A program made the position numbers and the translations under genes. The notes beneath the pieces were generated by a model that saw only the letters and a program-made list of their open reading frames with translations, made no database searches and was not told the DNA's origin. A stretch of 64,000 nt of DNA from 21-14-0-10-47-8 sp966211795 (GTDB lineage: Bacteria; Bdellovibrionota; Bdellovibrionia; Bdellovibrionales; Bdellovibrionaceae): assembly GCA_966211795.1 (NCBI GenBank), contig CBIHNW010000006.1, positions 62,001 to 126,000 of the forward strand, written 5' to 3'. The stretch's first letter is position 1. Every line of letters starts with the position of its first letter. Shown piece by piece: positions 44,411 through 51,917 of this stretch.

Positions 44411-46372
44411 GTGCGATTAAAGGTTGAAGTACGAGAAAAGGACCGGGTTGTTTTCGCCGGTGAATTTGACGAATTTCCGATCATGATCGGCCGGGGCACG
44501 CATTGTCACATCGCTCTGTCAAATTACGGCTGGGTTTCTTCTCTGCACGCAACGATCACGGACGAGAAAGACACTTACCTAGTCTCGGACATGAAGAGCA
44601 AGCTGGGCTTGGTCGGCGAATCCGGCAAGCCTTTTTTGAACGCACGCTTTCAACGAAACTGCACCTTCCAAATCCGATCTCTCGTTTTCAAAGTTCAACG
44701 TCTGGACGGCGCCGTCATACCGGAGCCGATCAAACCAGCCGTGTCCGAAGAAACCACCGAACCGATGTTCGTGCCGCCCTTGCCCGAGAAGCCGGCGCCG
44801 CCGCGAGATCATCTGGTCAGTTTGGCGGACTCGTTGATGCTGGAAACGCAGCCGCGTTTTCAAAGACTTCAACCCAACCAATTCTCCCTGCAAGGCGTGC
44901 TCGTTTGGGGTGAAGACATCCTTGACGTTCGACAGTTCCGCGCTGGAGATAAAATCTGGGTGGGCGGCAATGTGGACTCGCCCGTGTACCTTCCCGGCAT
45001 TCGAAAGCCGATTCTTCTCGGACGAATGAACGGACCACGCGGCCAATTGTCGCTGGCCAAAGATATCAATTGGCGTCTGCGCCGGCAGGGCGTGGATTTC
45101 ACTCCGGAAACCGCGAAGCATTCTCAGTTCTTGCGCTTCGCCGGTGAACGACAGGTCTTCGATGTCAATCACGGTGACTTTGTGACTTTGGATTTAGGGA
45201 ACGCGGTTTCCCTGCATCTTCGTTACGTTGAAAATGCGCGCTTTTTCATCCGTCGAACCTGGTTGGAAAATCGCGAAGAGTTCGTCAAGGCGATGTCGAT
45301 ATCGGTGGCCCTGCATTTGATCGCATGCTTGGCCTTGGTGATCACGGCCCCGAAGACCGAGGCGCCACAGATTGAAAATGTTCCGCCTCGTTTTGCAAAA
45401 CTCTTGATCGAGCCGCCGCCGATGCCATTGGCACCGCCAAAGCCCGAGCCAGTTCCGGAACCGATTCCTGAACCGCCGCCTCCACCCATCGTCGAGGCCA
45501 AACCACCAGAGCCCAAACCTGTTCCGAAAAAGGCCGAGCCGCCACGCAAGCCGGTGAAGCAGGTGAAGAAAACTCCGGAAAAAAAGAAGCCAGAAAAAAT
45601 CGTGCACAAGCCTGAGCCGAAACCGGTTCCGAAAGCCGAGCCCAAAGCAGAGCCGAGAGCGGAGCCGAAAGTCGTGCAGAAGCAACCTCCTTCGCCGAAG
45701 CCGGCGCCAGAGAAGGTGACTCCGCCGAAACCTTCGGCGAGCGAAGTCGCGGCCAACGAATTGATGAATGTGTTTTCGACCGTTCCAAGTCCCGCCGCGA
45801 ACAGTGGCAACAAGGCCATCAAGATGGATCGGTCCGTGGCCTCGCAAGGTCCGGCCGGCGAGCCTGGACTTTCGACCGCCGGTGTGTCGGGTGCCTTGAA
45901 AGCCAAAGGCGGCAAGTTGCAAGCCGGTGGTGGCATCAGTGGCGGCGTCACCACGGCGAAGGCCGGAAAATTTGGCTATTCCAACACGCCGGGTGGCGGC
46001 AGCGCCGGAAAACGCGGAGTCAAAGGCGGCGTTGTCGGCTCACCAAAGCTCGATGATTTTTCGGCCTCGACCAACGGCCTGACGGATAAAGAAGTCATGT
46101 CCGTCGTGAATAAATATTTGTCGCAGGTCAATCGCTGCTACGAACGCGCACTCTTGAATGATTCGAACTTGGCGGGTCGGGTGCAGTACGAATGGGATAT
46201 CACGCCGGAAGGAAAAGTCACCTCGGTCCGGATCAAGCGATCTGAGCTCAGCAATGGTGACAGCCTGAATTCGTGTGTTATGCTTTTATTCAAAGCGATG
46301 AAATTTCCTGCAGCAAAAAACAAACAGCCGACGACGGCGACGATCGGATTTCCTTTCGGGAAGGAAGGCTAA
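44411..46372 (+). CDS. FHA - TM - TonB-like Pro-rich - AgmX/PglI C-terminal protein
   Basis: 653 residues from a GTG. Residues ~5-95 form a cytoplasmic FHA domain with the core IGRGTHC (R28) and SSLHATI (S44, H46), which would bind phosphothreonine peptides. A second beta-rich region follows (150-290). One membrane helix lies near 297-315 (ALHLIACLALVITA). Next is a long Pro/Lys/Glu-rich segment (~325-460), as in TonB and TolA, then a Gly-rich linker, and at ~555-650 the AgmX/PglI C-terminal domain (VVNKYLSQVNRCYERALL, YEWDITPEGKVTSVRIKRSE). This layout matches GltG-type proteins of the Myxococcus gliding machine, linking a TolQR motor to the periplasm. Confidence 0.88.
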   Translation: MRLKVEVREKDRVVFAGEFDEFPIMIGRGTHCHIALSNYGWVSSLHATITDEKDTYLVSDMKSKLGLVGESGKPFLNARFQRNCTFQIRSLVFKVQRLDGAVIPEPIKPAVSEETTEPMFVPPLPEKPAPPRDHLVSLADSLMLETQPRFQRLQPNQFSLQGVLVWGEDILDVRQFRAGDKIWVGGNVDSPVYLPGIRKPILLGRMNGPRGQLSLAKDINWRLRRQGVDFTPETAKHSQFLRFAGERQVFDVNHGDFVTLDLGNAVSLHLRYVENARFFIRRTWLENREEFVKAMSISVALHLIACLALVITAPKTEAPQIENVPPRFAKLLIEPPPMPLAPPKPEPVPEPIPEPPPPPIVEAKPPEPKPVPKKAEPPRKPVKQVKKTPEKKKPEKIVHKPEPKPVPKAEPKAEPRAEPKVVQKQPPSPKPAPEKVTPPKPSASEVAANELMNVFSTVPSPAANSGNKAIKMDRSVASQGPAGEPGLSTAGVSGALKAKGGKLQAGGGISGGVTTAKAGKFGYSNTPGGGSAGKRGVKGGVVGSPKLDDFSASTNGLTDKEVMSVVNKYLSQVNRCYERALLNDSNLAGRVQYEWDITPEGKVTSVRIKRSELSNGDSLNSCVMLLFKAMKFPAAKNKQPTTATIGFPFGKEG

Positions 46373-46376
46373 CACA

Positions 46377-47024
46377 ATGGTTGGTGGTGATTTTGGTAGA
46401 GTGTTTGTCGAACATTGGTACATCATGGGCCCGATCGCGGCCAGTTCCGCTGTTGGATTTGCAATTGTTGTCGAGCGTGCGTTGACCTTGAGCGCGGCCA
46501 GCGCCGTGAACAAGGATGAACTTTTGAAAGTCATTCAGAGCTACTGCATGCAGGGTCGTCTCAAAGATGCCATCAATGTGGTGTCGCAGTCCAAGGGACC
46601 CCTTCCGAATATCGTGCTGTCGGGTTTGATCGCCATTTCCAGTAACAAGTCTCCGGAAGAAATTCAGACGGCGATGGACGCGGTCGCGCTTCGCGAGATT
46701 CCAAGACTGGGACGACGAATTGATTTGCTTTCAGCATTGGCGAACATCTCGGTCCTGTTGGGACTGCTGGGAACCGTCACGGGAATGATCGCGGCCTTCG
46801 GTGCCGTTGCCAATCTCGCTCCGGCGGACAAGGCCCGGGTGCTGGCAAGCTCGATCGCCGAAGCGTTGAACGCCACCGGTTTCGGTCTTTTGATTTCGAT
46901 TGTATTGTTCGCGGCGTGGGGATGGCTCAACTCGTACTCTTCGCAAATCATTGACGACGTCCATGAAGCCAGTGTCTCGACGCTCAATTTTATTTTAGCG
47001 AACAAAGATAAAATCATTCGTTAA
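46377..47024 (+). CDS. MotA/TolQ/ExbB proton-channel protein
   Basis: 215 residues, four bases after the previous stop, with AAGGAAGG inside the end of that gene as ribosome-binding site. Three membrane helices: ~15-33 (YIMGPIAASSAVGFAIVVER), ~112-135 (SALANISVLLGLLGTVTGMI, the conserved TolQ LLGLLGTVxGMI core) and ~160-182 (TGFGLLISIVLFAAWGWL). With TolR-type partners it forms a proton-driven motor; in M. xanthus the equivalent is AglR. Short N-terminal region and large cytoplasmic loop are as usual for the family. Confidence 0.92.
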   Translation: MVGGDFGRVFVEHWYIMGPIAASSAVGFAIVVERALTLSAASAVNKDELLKVIQSYCMQGRLKDAINVVSQSKGPLPNIVLSGLIAISSNKSPEEIQTAMDAVALREIPRLGRRIDLLSALANISVLLGLLGTVTGMIAAFGAVANLAPADKARVLASSIAEALNATGFGLLISIVLFAAWGWLNSYSSQIIDDVHEASVSTLNFILANKDKIIR

Positions 47025-47056
47025 ACCAGCAAGTCGATCTGGAAAGAGGATAATCC

Positions 47057-47503
47057 GTGGCAGCAGGTGGCGGGAACGAACCCAATTTAACACCCTTTAT
47101 CGATCTTTTTTCGGTCTTGGTTTGCTTTCTGTTGATGACCGCAGCCTGGATTCAGCTCGAAGTGATGCCGACAAATATCGAAAAAACAACGGTCGCGGAT
47201 GCGCCCTCACCGGATTCTCAACCACCTCCGCCCGAAGAGAAAAAGGTGCAGTTGATCGTCGAGCTGACCGCGAATGCGGTGACGCTTCGTGAAGACGATA
47301 AGAGCGTGCAGATTGCCGATCAGGGAACCGAGCTTGATGTCGAAGGCTTAAAGCAAATCCTTGCAGAATGGAAAACTCGGCATCCCGAAAAGAAAGACGT
47401 GATCCTGAATACGGAAGCCAACGTGATGTACGGTCAAATGATCAAAATGTATGACGTGCTTGTCGCCAACCAGTTCCCCGATGTGGGCATCAATCCGAGG
47501 TAA
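47057..47503 (+). CDS. ExbD/TolR protein, first copy
   Basis: 148 residues from a GTG behind GAGGAT. One membrane helix with the essential Asp: TPFIDLFSVLVCFLLM (D16). After the helix a Pro-rich linker leads to the periplasmic TolR domain (VQLIVELTANAVTLREDD, VDVEG-type strand, ILNTEANVMYGQMIKMYD, VGINPR). Partner of the TolQ-like channel; one of two TolR genes, like AglQ/AglS in M. xanthus. Confidence 0.9.
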   Translation: MAAGGGNEPNLTPFIDLFSVLVCFLLMTAAWIQLEVMPTNIEKTTVADAPSPDSQPPPPEEKKVQLIVELTANAVTLREDDKSVQIADQGTELDVEGLKQILAEWKTRHPEKKDVILNTEANVMYGQMIKMYDVLVANQFPDVGINPR

Positions 47504-47508
47504 ATGAG

Positions 47509-48069
47509 ATGGCCAGCGGTGATAGCAAAGTCAAAGGTTCCGCCCGCCGGGTGATTACGACCCCGGGTTATCACATCACTCCCCAATACGATCTCGTGCA
47601 CACTCGTCACATTTTGGATGAAAAGCGCACCAAAAAGAAAACGTTTCAGCTGATGCTGGCGCCGATGGTCGATATGTTCTCGATCCTGGTCATTTATTTG
47701 ATCATGAACTTTTCGACGGACGGGGAGATCTTTTTCATCTCGCGCGACCTGACGATTCCGAAAGCTTCAACGGGACAGACAATGCAAAACAATCCGTTGA
47801 TTTCGGTCGTGGGCACGAACATCGTTTTTGATGCTTTGGAAAACAAAGGCACCGTCACCGAATTCAATGACGAAAAAGCTCCGCAATTGCGCGCGGCCCT
47901 TCGCCGAATCAAGCAAAATGAATTGAGCCTTGGCGAAAAAGCCTTCAAAGGCAAAGTGAATCTGCAAGCAGATGAAAAGACTTCGGTCGAAGAAGTCAAA
48001 AAAGTCATGCGCGTCCTGATCGACGAGGGATGGACTGGCATAAATTTCGTCGTAAACCCCGAAAAATAA
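47509..48069 (+). CDS. ExbD/TolR protein, second copy, with long N-terminal tail
   Basis: 186 residues, starting six bases after the first TolR gene. The first ~47 residues form a basic cytoplasmic tail (GSARRVITTPGYHITPQYD...), longer than in the first copy. The helix follows with MLAPMVDMFSILVIYLIM (D55), then the periplasmic TolR domain (LISVVGTNIVFDAL, VNLQADEKTSVEEVKKVM, TGINFVVNPEK). Two unequal TolR proteins with one TolQ is the arrangement of the gliding motor AglRQS. Confidence 0.9.
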   Translation: MASGDSKVKGSARRVITTPGYHITPQYDLVHTRHILDEKRTKKKTFQLMLAPMVDMFSILVIYLIMNFSTDGEIFFISRDLTIPKASTGQTMQNNPLISVVGTNIVFDALENKGTVTEFNDEKAPQLRAALRRIKQNELSLGEKAFKGKVNLQADEKTSVEEVKKVMRVLIDEGWTGINFVVNPEK

Positions 48070-48178
48070 GGGAAGCTCGCGAATCAGCCCCAATCCTTCG
48101 TTGCGTCGTCGTCGACGTACCGCAGGGGTACGCCTTCCTCCTAGCGCCTCGACTTTGGGCTGATTCGCGAGCTTCCCT
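48069..48178. repeat. 22-bp perfect inverted repeat with structured 66-nt loop
   Basis: The left arm 48069-48090 begins AGGGAAGCTCGCG and ends AATCAGCCC; the right arm 48157-48178 is its exact reverse complement. The loop contains CGTCGTCGTCGACGTACC...GGGTACG, itself able to fold. It begins at the stop of the last operon gene. It may be a terminator-like 3' end or a dispersed palindromic repeat (REP-like); only one copy is in this window. Confidence 0.7.
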
Positions 48179-48519
48179 CTGGACTGTGGTCGGAGAGGTC
48201 TTCGCCTTGCGGCTCATACCTTGATTGGTCTGGTATTTGCGTATCGCAGAGTACGCTTTCCTCATGGAATCTCGTCCTTCTCTTTGAGTCCAATATGTTG
48301 GTCAAAAATCCAACATATTGGATTTCGGTTGAAAGGCAGTTCTATTGTTCATGGTTTTTTGCGGATCGATTGCTTCTGCTTTGACTGGCATACTAGGGAC
48401 CAATCCGTGTTGTCCTTCAGGACTGCGTCTGTTGGGACTGCGTCGGTCAGGTTTTTTTTGAGAGAGTTTTTTTGATGGTGAGGGGGAAACTCTCTCTTGT
48501 AAATGAAAATTTGGATTGG
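48070..48519. other. 450-bp convergent intergenic region with three inverted repeats
   Basis: Between the end of the envelope-machine operon (plus) and the end of the VWA/TSP3 operon (minus). Besides the large repeat at 48069-48178 it has the 13-bp repeat at 48289-48322 and GAGAGAGTTT/AAACTCTCTC (48460-48469 and 48487-48496). GGACTGCGTC occurs twice near 48419 and 48435. No gene or RNA could be supported. Confidence 0.55.
48289..48322. repeat. 13-bp perfect inverted repeat
   Basis: TCCAATATGTTGG (48289-48301) and CCAACATATTGGA (48310-48322) with loop TCAAAAAT. There is no T-tract. It could be an operator or a hairpin at the 3' end of either operon. Confidence 0.55.
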
Positions 48520-49956
48520 TTACAGTGCTGGGGGTTTGTGCGAGTCGTAGATTTTTTTCTGTTTGGTGGCGCAGGATTCGGTGGCGGCTGCGGCGTCGCC
48601 GGTTGAGAATTCGATGGAGCCGTATTCGGGTGTTGCGGCGGTGCGGGTGAAGCCGCACATGTCTTTGGTGAAACCTGGGATGCTCGAGGTGCCCTTGGTG
48701 GTCGTGCCTTTTAAACTGAAATCGCCGCTGTCCGGATTGGTGAACAAGGCGAGAATGGCGGTCTTGCTGTTGGTTGAAAAGTTTTTGGCATCCATGGAGT
48801 TGTTATGCGTGCTGGCGCGATCATAGATGAAAGTGTTGTCGGTGTTGTAAGCGATATTGTACAGCGCTTCGGTGCCGCTGGTGCCGTCGACCTCGTCGAT
48901 ACCGATGCTGTTGTACAGGATGTTGTTGTGCAATTTGCAATCGATGGCTTTTCTCATGAAAATTCCGGCGTCAGAGCAATTCATCAGGATGTTGTTGCGC
49001 ATGATTCCCTGAATGTGTTCACCGGTTTCGCACTGCTCGCCACGGTCGCAGAACTGCGGGCCTGTGCCACCACCACCGAAGGAAAGACCCAAACGGGCAT
49101 CGCCGGCGTAGGGCAGGTAGCGAGAGCAAACCACAAAATTATTTTCGAATAATCCGTAGCGACCGCCGCCCTTTAAGAAAGCGCCGTAGCTAATAAAGTT
49201 GCCGCCGGCTTTTTGAAAGTCCGCGATGTAATTTCCGCGGATCGTCCAATAGTCTCCACCGACCACGTCGATGAAGGTCAAGACGCCGACATCACGGCCC
49301 CAACGATTGTAGAACTGATTGTTTTCGATCAGGACGTTGGCGGGATAGGTTCCGTTTTGACCGTTGCCTTTGATCATGGCGTTGAAATCGCGAAGGACGC
49401 TATTTCTCAGCATAAAGTTGGATGATTTTTCAACGACGTGAAACGCGTGCTCGCAAGCCGTGTCCGGAACGCAATCACCTTGGATCAGAAGATTTTCAAA
49501 ATTCCAATTCGCACCGTTGACGTTGATCATCTCGGTCGTTTTGCTCTTGATGATCACGGTTCCAAGCGTTGCCGCCGTGACCCAGATCGGAGACGCCAGT
49601 GTGCCTTGGGCGCTGAGACCCACGCTGCTCGTGATGGTGTAGGTTCCGGGCGGAATCACCACCATGTCCCCGGCGCGTGCACTTTTGAGCGCGTTGACCA
49701 GCGAATTCGAATCGCCGGCGACGACGTTGATCGGGTTTCCCGTTGCGGGTCCTTTCGAGTTCGTGCTGGCCGGAGGTGTCGGCCAATCATTGGTCGGCGA
49801 AGGGGTCGTGAAGACAGGCTCCGCATCAACCGCCAACGCCGAATTTGAAGCCGCGGTCACCGAACCAGGGCTTTTTTGGAATTCAAATTTACAAGCGCAC
49901 AACCCCAGCAGGGCCAGCATGCCGACAATTTTAGAAATGGAAATGAATTTCAGCAT
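48520..49956 (-). CDS. Parallel beta-helix lipoprotein (chondroitinase-B/PL6-like fold)
   Basis: The ATG at 49956 sits behind AAAGGAG; 478 residues. Signal with LLGLCA before Cys22 (an unusual but acceptable lipobox). After a Pro/Ser/Thr-rich linker, residues ~85-420 show beta-helix turns: LKSARAGDMVVIPPGTYTI, NWNFENLLIQGDCV, SNFMLRNSVLRDFNAMIKG, VLIENNQFYNRWG, YWTIRGNYIADFQKAG, YGLFENNFVVCSR, HNNILYNS. The opening and turn spacing resemble polysaccharide lyase family 6. I cannot assign the Lys/Arg catalytic pair with confidence, so lyase activity is open. Last gene of a six-gene operon of surface proteins. Confidence 0.8.
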   Translation of the reverse strand: MLKFISISKIVGMLALLGLCACKFEFQKSPGSVTAASNSALAVDAEPVFTTPSPTNDWPTPPASTNSKGPATGNPINVVAGDSNSLVNALKSARAGDMVVIPPGTYTITSSVGLSAQGTLASPIWVTAATLGTVIIKSKTTEMINVNGANWNFENLLIQGDCVPDTACEHAFHVVEKSSNFMLRNSVLRDFNAMIKGNGQNGTYPANVLIENNQFYNRWGRDVGVLTFIDVVGGDYWTIRGNYIADFQKAGGNFISYGAFLKGGGRYGLFENNFVVCSRYLPYAGDARLGLSFGGGGTGPQFCDRGEQCETGEHIQGIMRNNILMNCSDAGIFMRKAIDCKLHNNILYNSIGIDEVDGTSGTEALYNIAYNTDNTFIYDRASTHNNSMDAKNFSTNSKTAILALFTNPDSGDFSLKGTTTKGTSSIPGFTKDMCGFTRTAATPEYGSIEFSTGDAAAATESCATKQKKIYDSHKPPAL

Positions 49957-49979
49957 TCTGGCTCCTTTCCCAAACATCA

Positions 49980-50279
49980 TCATCGAGCCGGTTCGGTCGA
50001 TGCTTGCACCAAGGTTTTTGAATCATAGTAAGCTGGCAAATCCTCGAGCGTGCGGTCGCGGAAATCACGACGGATCAGGATTCGGCCGTCCAAGTTATTG
50101 CGGGCCCGCGAAAAAAGATTCAGCCCCATTTTCGTCGCTTCTCCTTTGATTGAAACGTCGTCGAGCTGCACTTTGTTGGCACCTTTCATCTGCGCTTGAG
50201 CCACGCCAGTAAATGGAACCAAGCCAATGCCGAGAGCGGCAGTCCAAAGAGACAATGTCTTCATCCAATTTGCTTTCAT
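49980..50279 (-). CDS. Small secreted protein in the VWA/TSP3 operon
   Basis: 99 residues from the ATG at 50279, behind AAGGAAG. The signal peptide is long (MKTLSLWTAALGIGLVPFTG, cleavage near AQA-Q). The mature ~68 residues contain VQLDDVSIKGEATKMGLNLF and RILIRRDFRDRTLEDLPAYY and are rich in Arg/Asp. No cysteine and no family recognised. It is 23 bp before the beta-helix lipoprotein gene and 20 bp after the Cys-rich gene; co-transcription is likely. Confidence 0.7.
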   Translation of the reverse strand: MKANWMKTLSLWTAALGIGLVPFTGVAQAQMKGANKVQLDDVSIKGEATKMGLNLFSRARNNLDGRILIRRDFRDRTLEDLPAYYDSKTLVQASTEPAR

Positions 50280-50299
50280 GTGTGTCTTCCTTTTCATCA

Positions 50300-50941
50300 C
50301 TAGGCTCCAGGTCCCGGACCAGGGCCCGAAGATCCACCGCAACCAACAGGGCAACTTTCCAAAGTTTGGTTGTCAGGATCGCATTCTTCATTTCCAACAT
50401 CCGGTTTGCATTCCACTTCGACGGGGGCGGCGGCCGCTTCAGGCCACGAATGATAACCCATTCGATAAGTCTTAGCGGGATCCGTTCCGTTGGCGGGAAC
50501 CGTCACGTCGTAGGATGCCAGATTGAAATATTCAGGAACCGGGCAGCCTTCCCACTGGCATTTGAGCTTACCATCTTTGTTGCGCAAAAGCAGGCGGCTG
50601 AAAAAATCAAACTTTTGTTCCGTACCGACTTTGCAGGTTTTGGTGACGGCGTGACTTTTATCGCAGCAGTATTTCAACGGACTGGCGCAGCCCACGACCT
50701 TTGGCGGATAGGACTTGGTCGAGGTGGCATAGTAACGACACACACGTGGTGGAATGTTTTTCGCCTTTTGCTCGATCAAAGCGGGGCAGGTGCGGCTGAG
50801 ATGCTGGCCTTCCAAGCGCAAGGAAACATTATCCACGTTTGTGCTTCCACGTGAAGGGCGAGATCCATCGTAATTCTGGATCGCCAGAATCTGCTGCGAG
50901 AGAAGGGAGATGGTGAAGATTGCAATCCATTGTTTAATCAT
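50300..50941 (-). CDS. Cysteine-rich secreted protein in the VWA/TSP3 operon
   Basis: 213 residues from the ATG at 50941, which overlaps the preceding stop by eight bases. Signal peptide MIKQWIAIFTISLLSQQILA. The mature protein has about thirteen cysteines (RTCPAL, VCRYY, GCAS, YCCDK, TCKVG, KCQWEGCP, ECKPD, ECDPD, SCPVGC) and ends in a short Ser/Gly/Pro tail. The CDPDNQT segment recalls a calcium-type loop. No family recognised. Disulfide-rich partner of the TSP3/VWA lipoproteins, by position. Confidence 0.72.
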   Translation of the reverse strand: MIKQWIAIFTISLLSQQILAIQNYDGSRPSRGSTNVDNVSLRLEGQHLSRTCPALIEQKAKNIPPRVCRYYATSTKSYPPKVVGCASPLKYCCDKSHAVTKTCKVGTEQKFDFFSRLLLRNKDGKLKCQWEGCPVPEYFNLASYDVTVPANGTDPAKTYRMGYHSWPEAAAAPVEVECKPDVGNEECDPDNQTLESCPVGCGGSSGPGPGPGA

Positions 50942-51917
50942 TGGGAGTCCCATCTTGTATTTCTTCGATGGCCGTTGCTGCCGCCGAAGTGTCTTCGAGG
51001 TACTGAATCTGAAAAGGTTCGGAATCCGGTTTCATTTTGAACAGTTTGTAGACCAAGCGGCGTCCGATTTGCGGATCTGTCGGATTGGTTTTGTGTACAA
51101 GCTCGATGGCAAAGATAAAATTGTTGTCATCCGTACCGTGCGAAAGTTTCGGAAATTCAACGCTCTGATAAGGTCTGAGCGTCGTCATCGGTGCGCTATC
51201 AAGCGCGATCTGGTACGCATCGCCCGTGCAGTTCGGGTCCGACGCCGTCGTCAGGCTGGAGACAATATCCGTCGTCGAGTCATGGCTGCCGGCAAAATTC
51301 GGATTGGTAAAGTTGCTGATTTCCATGGACGTGGTCTGGCCATCGCTATCGGGGTCATCCGTTTGGCTTGCGACCAGGGCGTTTGTGCCTGCCAAGATTT
51401 CGATAAAATCCGGAATTCCGTCATGGTCCGAATCCCAACCTTCCAGGCGCGAATTCGGAATGGCATTTTGGGCCGCCGCGATTGCTTTCACATCGCACTG
51501 ACTCATGCCAATGTATTTCATTTTGTGTTCGGCCACCGAGCAAGTCGTCCCGGCGCTGGCCTCGCAAATGGTTTTGTCGCCACCGTAAGCATTCAGACAG
51601 ACCGAATCGAGCGTGGCCCCAAAAGTTCTTCGGCGCAGGGGATCCATGCCGTAAAGAGCTTCGACATCATCGGGAATGCCGTCGGCATCGTTATCCGGAA
51701 GCACTCGGTCCAAATAATTTGCCATATTCAAATTTCGGAAATAATAGGCCTGGGGTTTATAGTCCTGCAGACACAAGCTGACTTTACCGGAAGCAAAAGC
51801 CACCGGAACTTCTTTTTCCAAAGAGACTTGTGAGCAATTCGTATAGCCGACCGACATCAGGAATCCGAAAAACAGCATCGAGATAAGGGCCCTGCGGCGA
51901 CTGGCGAATAACATCAT
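50934..51917 (-). CDS. Lipoprotein with thrombospondin type-3-like repeats
   Basis: 327 residues; the ATG at 51917 overlaps the preceding stop as TGATG. Lipobox MSVGYTN-Cys28. Acidic calcium-binding repeats are visible: DNDADGIPDDVEALYGMDPL near residue 75, DSDHDGIPDFIEILAGTN near 163 and DPDSDGQTTSMEI near 190, each with D-x-D-x-D-G-x-x-D/E. The three are separated by a Cys-containing linker with the segment MKYIGMSQCDVKA, of which a similar version occurs in the next protein of the operon (ITGLTKCDMRA-like). The last ~100 residues are beta-rich. The third lipoprotein of the six-gene operon. Confidence 0.8.
   Translation of the reverse strand: MMLFASRRRALISMLFFGFLMSVGYTNCSQVSLEKEVPVAFASGKVSLCLQDYKPQAYYFRNLNMANYLDRVLPDNDADGIPDDVEALYGMDPLRRRTFGATLDSVCLNAYGGDKTICEASAGTTCSVAEHKMKYIGMSQCDVKAIAAAQNAIPNSRLEGWDSDHDGIPDFIEILAGTNALVASQTDDPDSDGQTTSMEISNFTNPNFAGSHDSTTDIVSSLTTASDPNCTGDAYQIALDSAPMTTLRPYQSVEFPKLSHGTDDNNFIFAIELVHKTNPTDPQIGRRLVYKLFKMKPDSEPFQIQYLEDTSAAATAIEEIQDGTPND

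Noticed and set aside
45194..45954. Two long minus-strand frames
   Set aside because: Produced by the Pro/Lys/Glu-rich codons of the TonB-like segment read in reverse; low complexity and no start signals.
48460..48496. GAGAGAGTTT/AAACTCTCTC hairpin as a terminator
   Set aside because: The T-rich stretch lies before the stem on the plus strand and no T-tract follows on either strand, so I list it only as part of the intergenic region.
50910..51833. 307-residue plus-strand frame
   Set aside because: Antisense to the TSP3 lipoprotein and the Cys-rich gene, which overlap as an operon.
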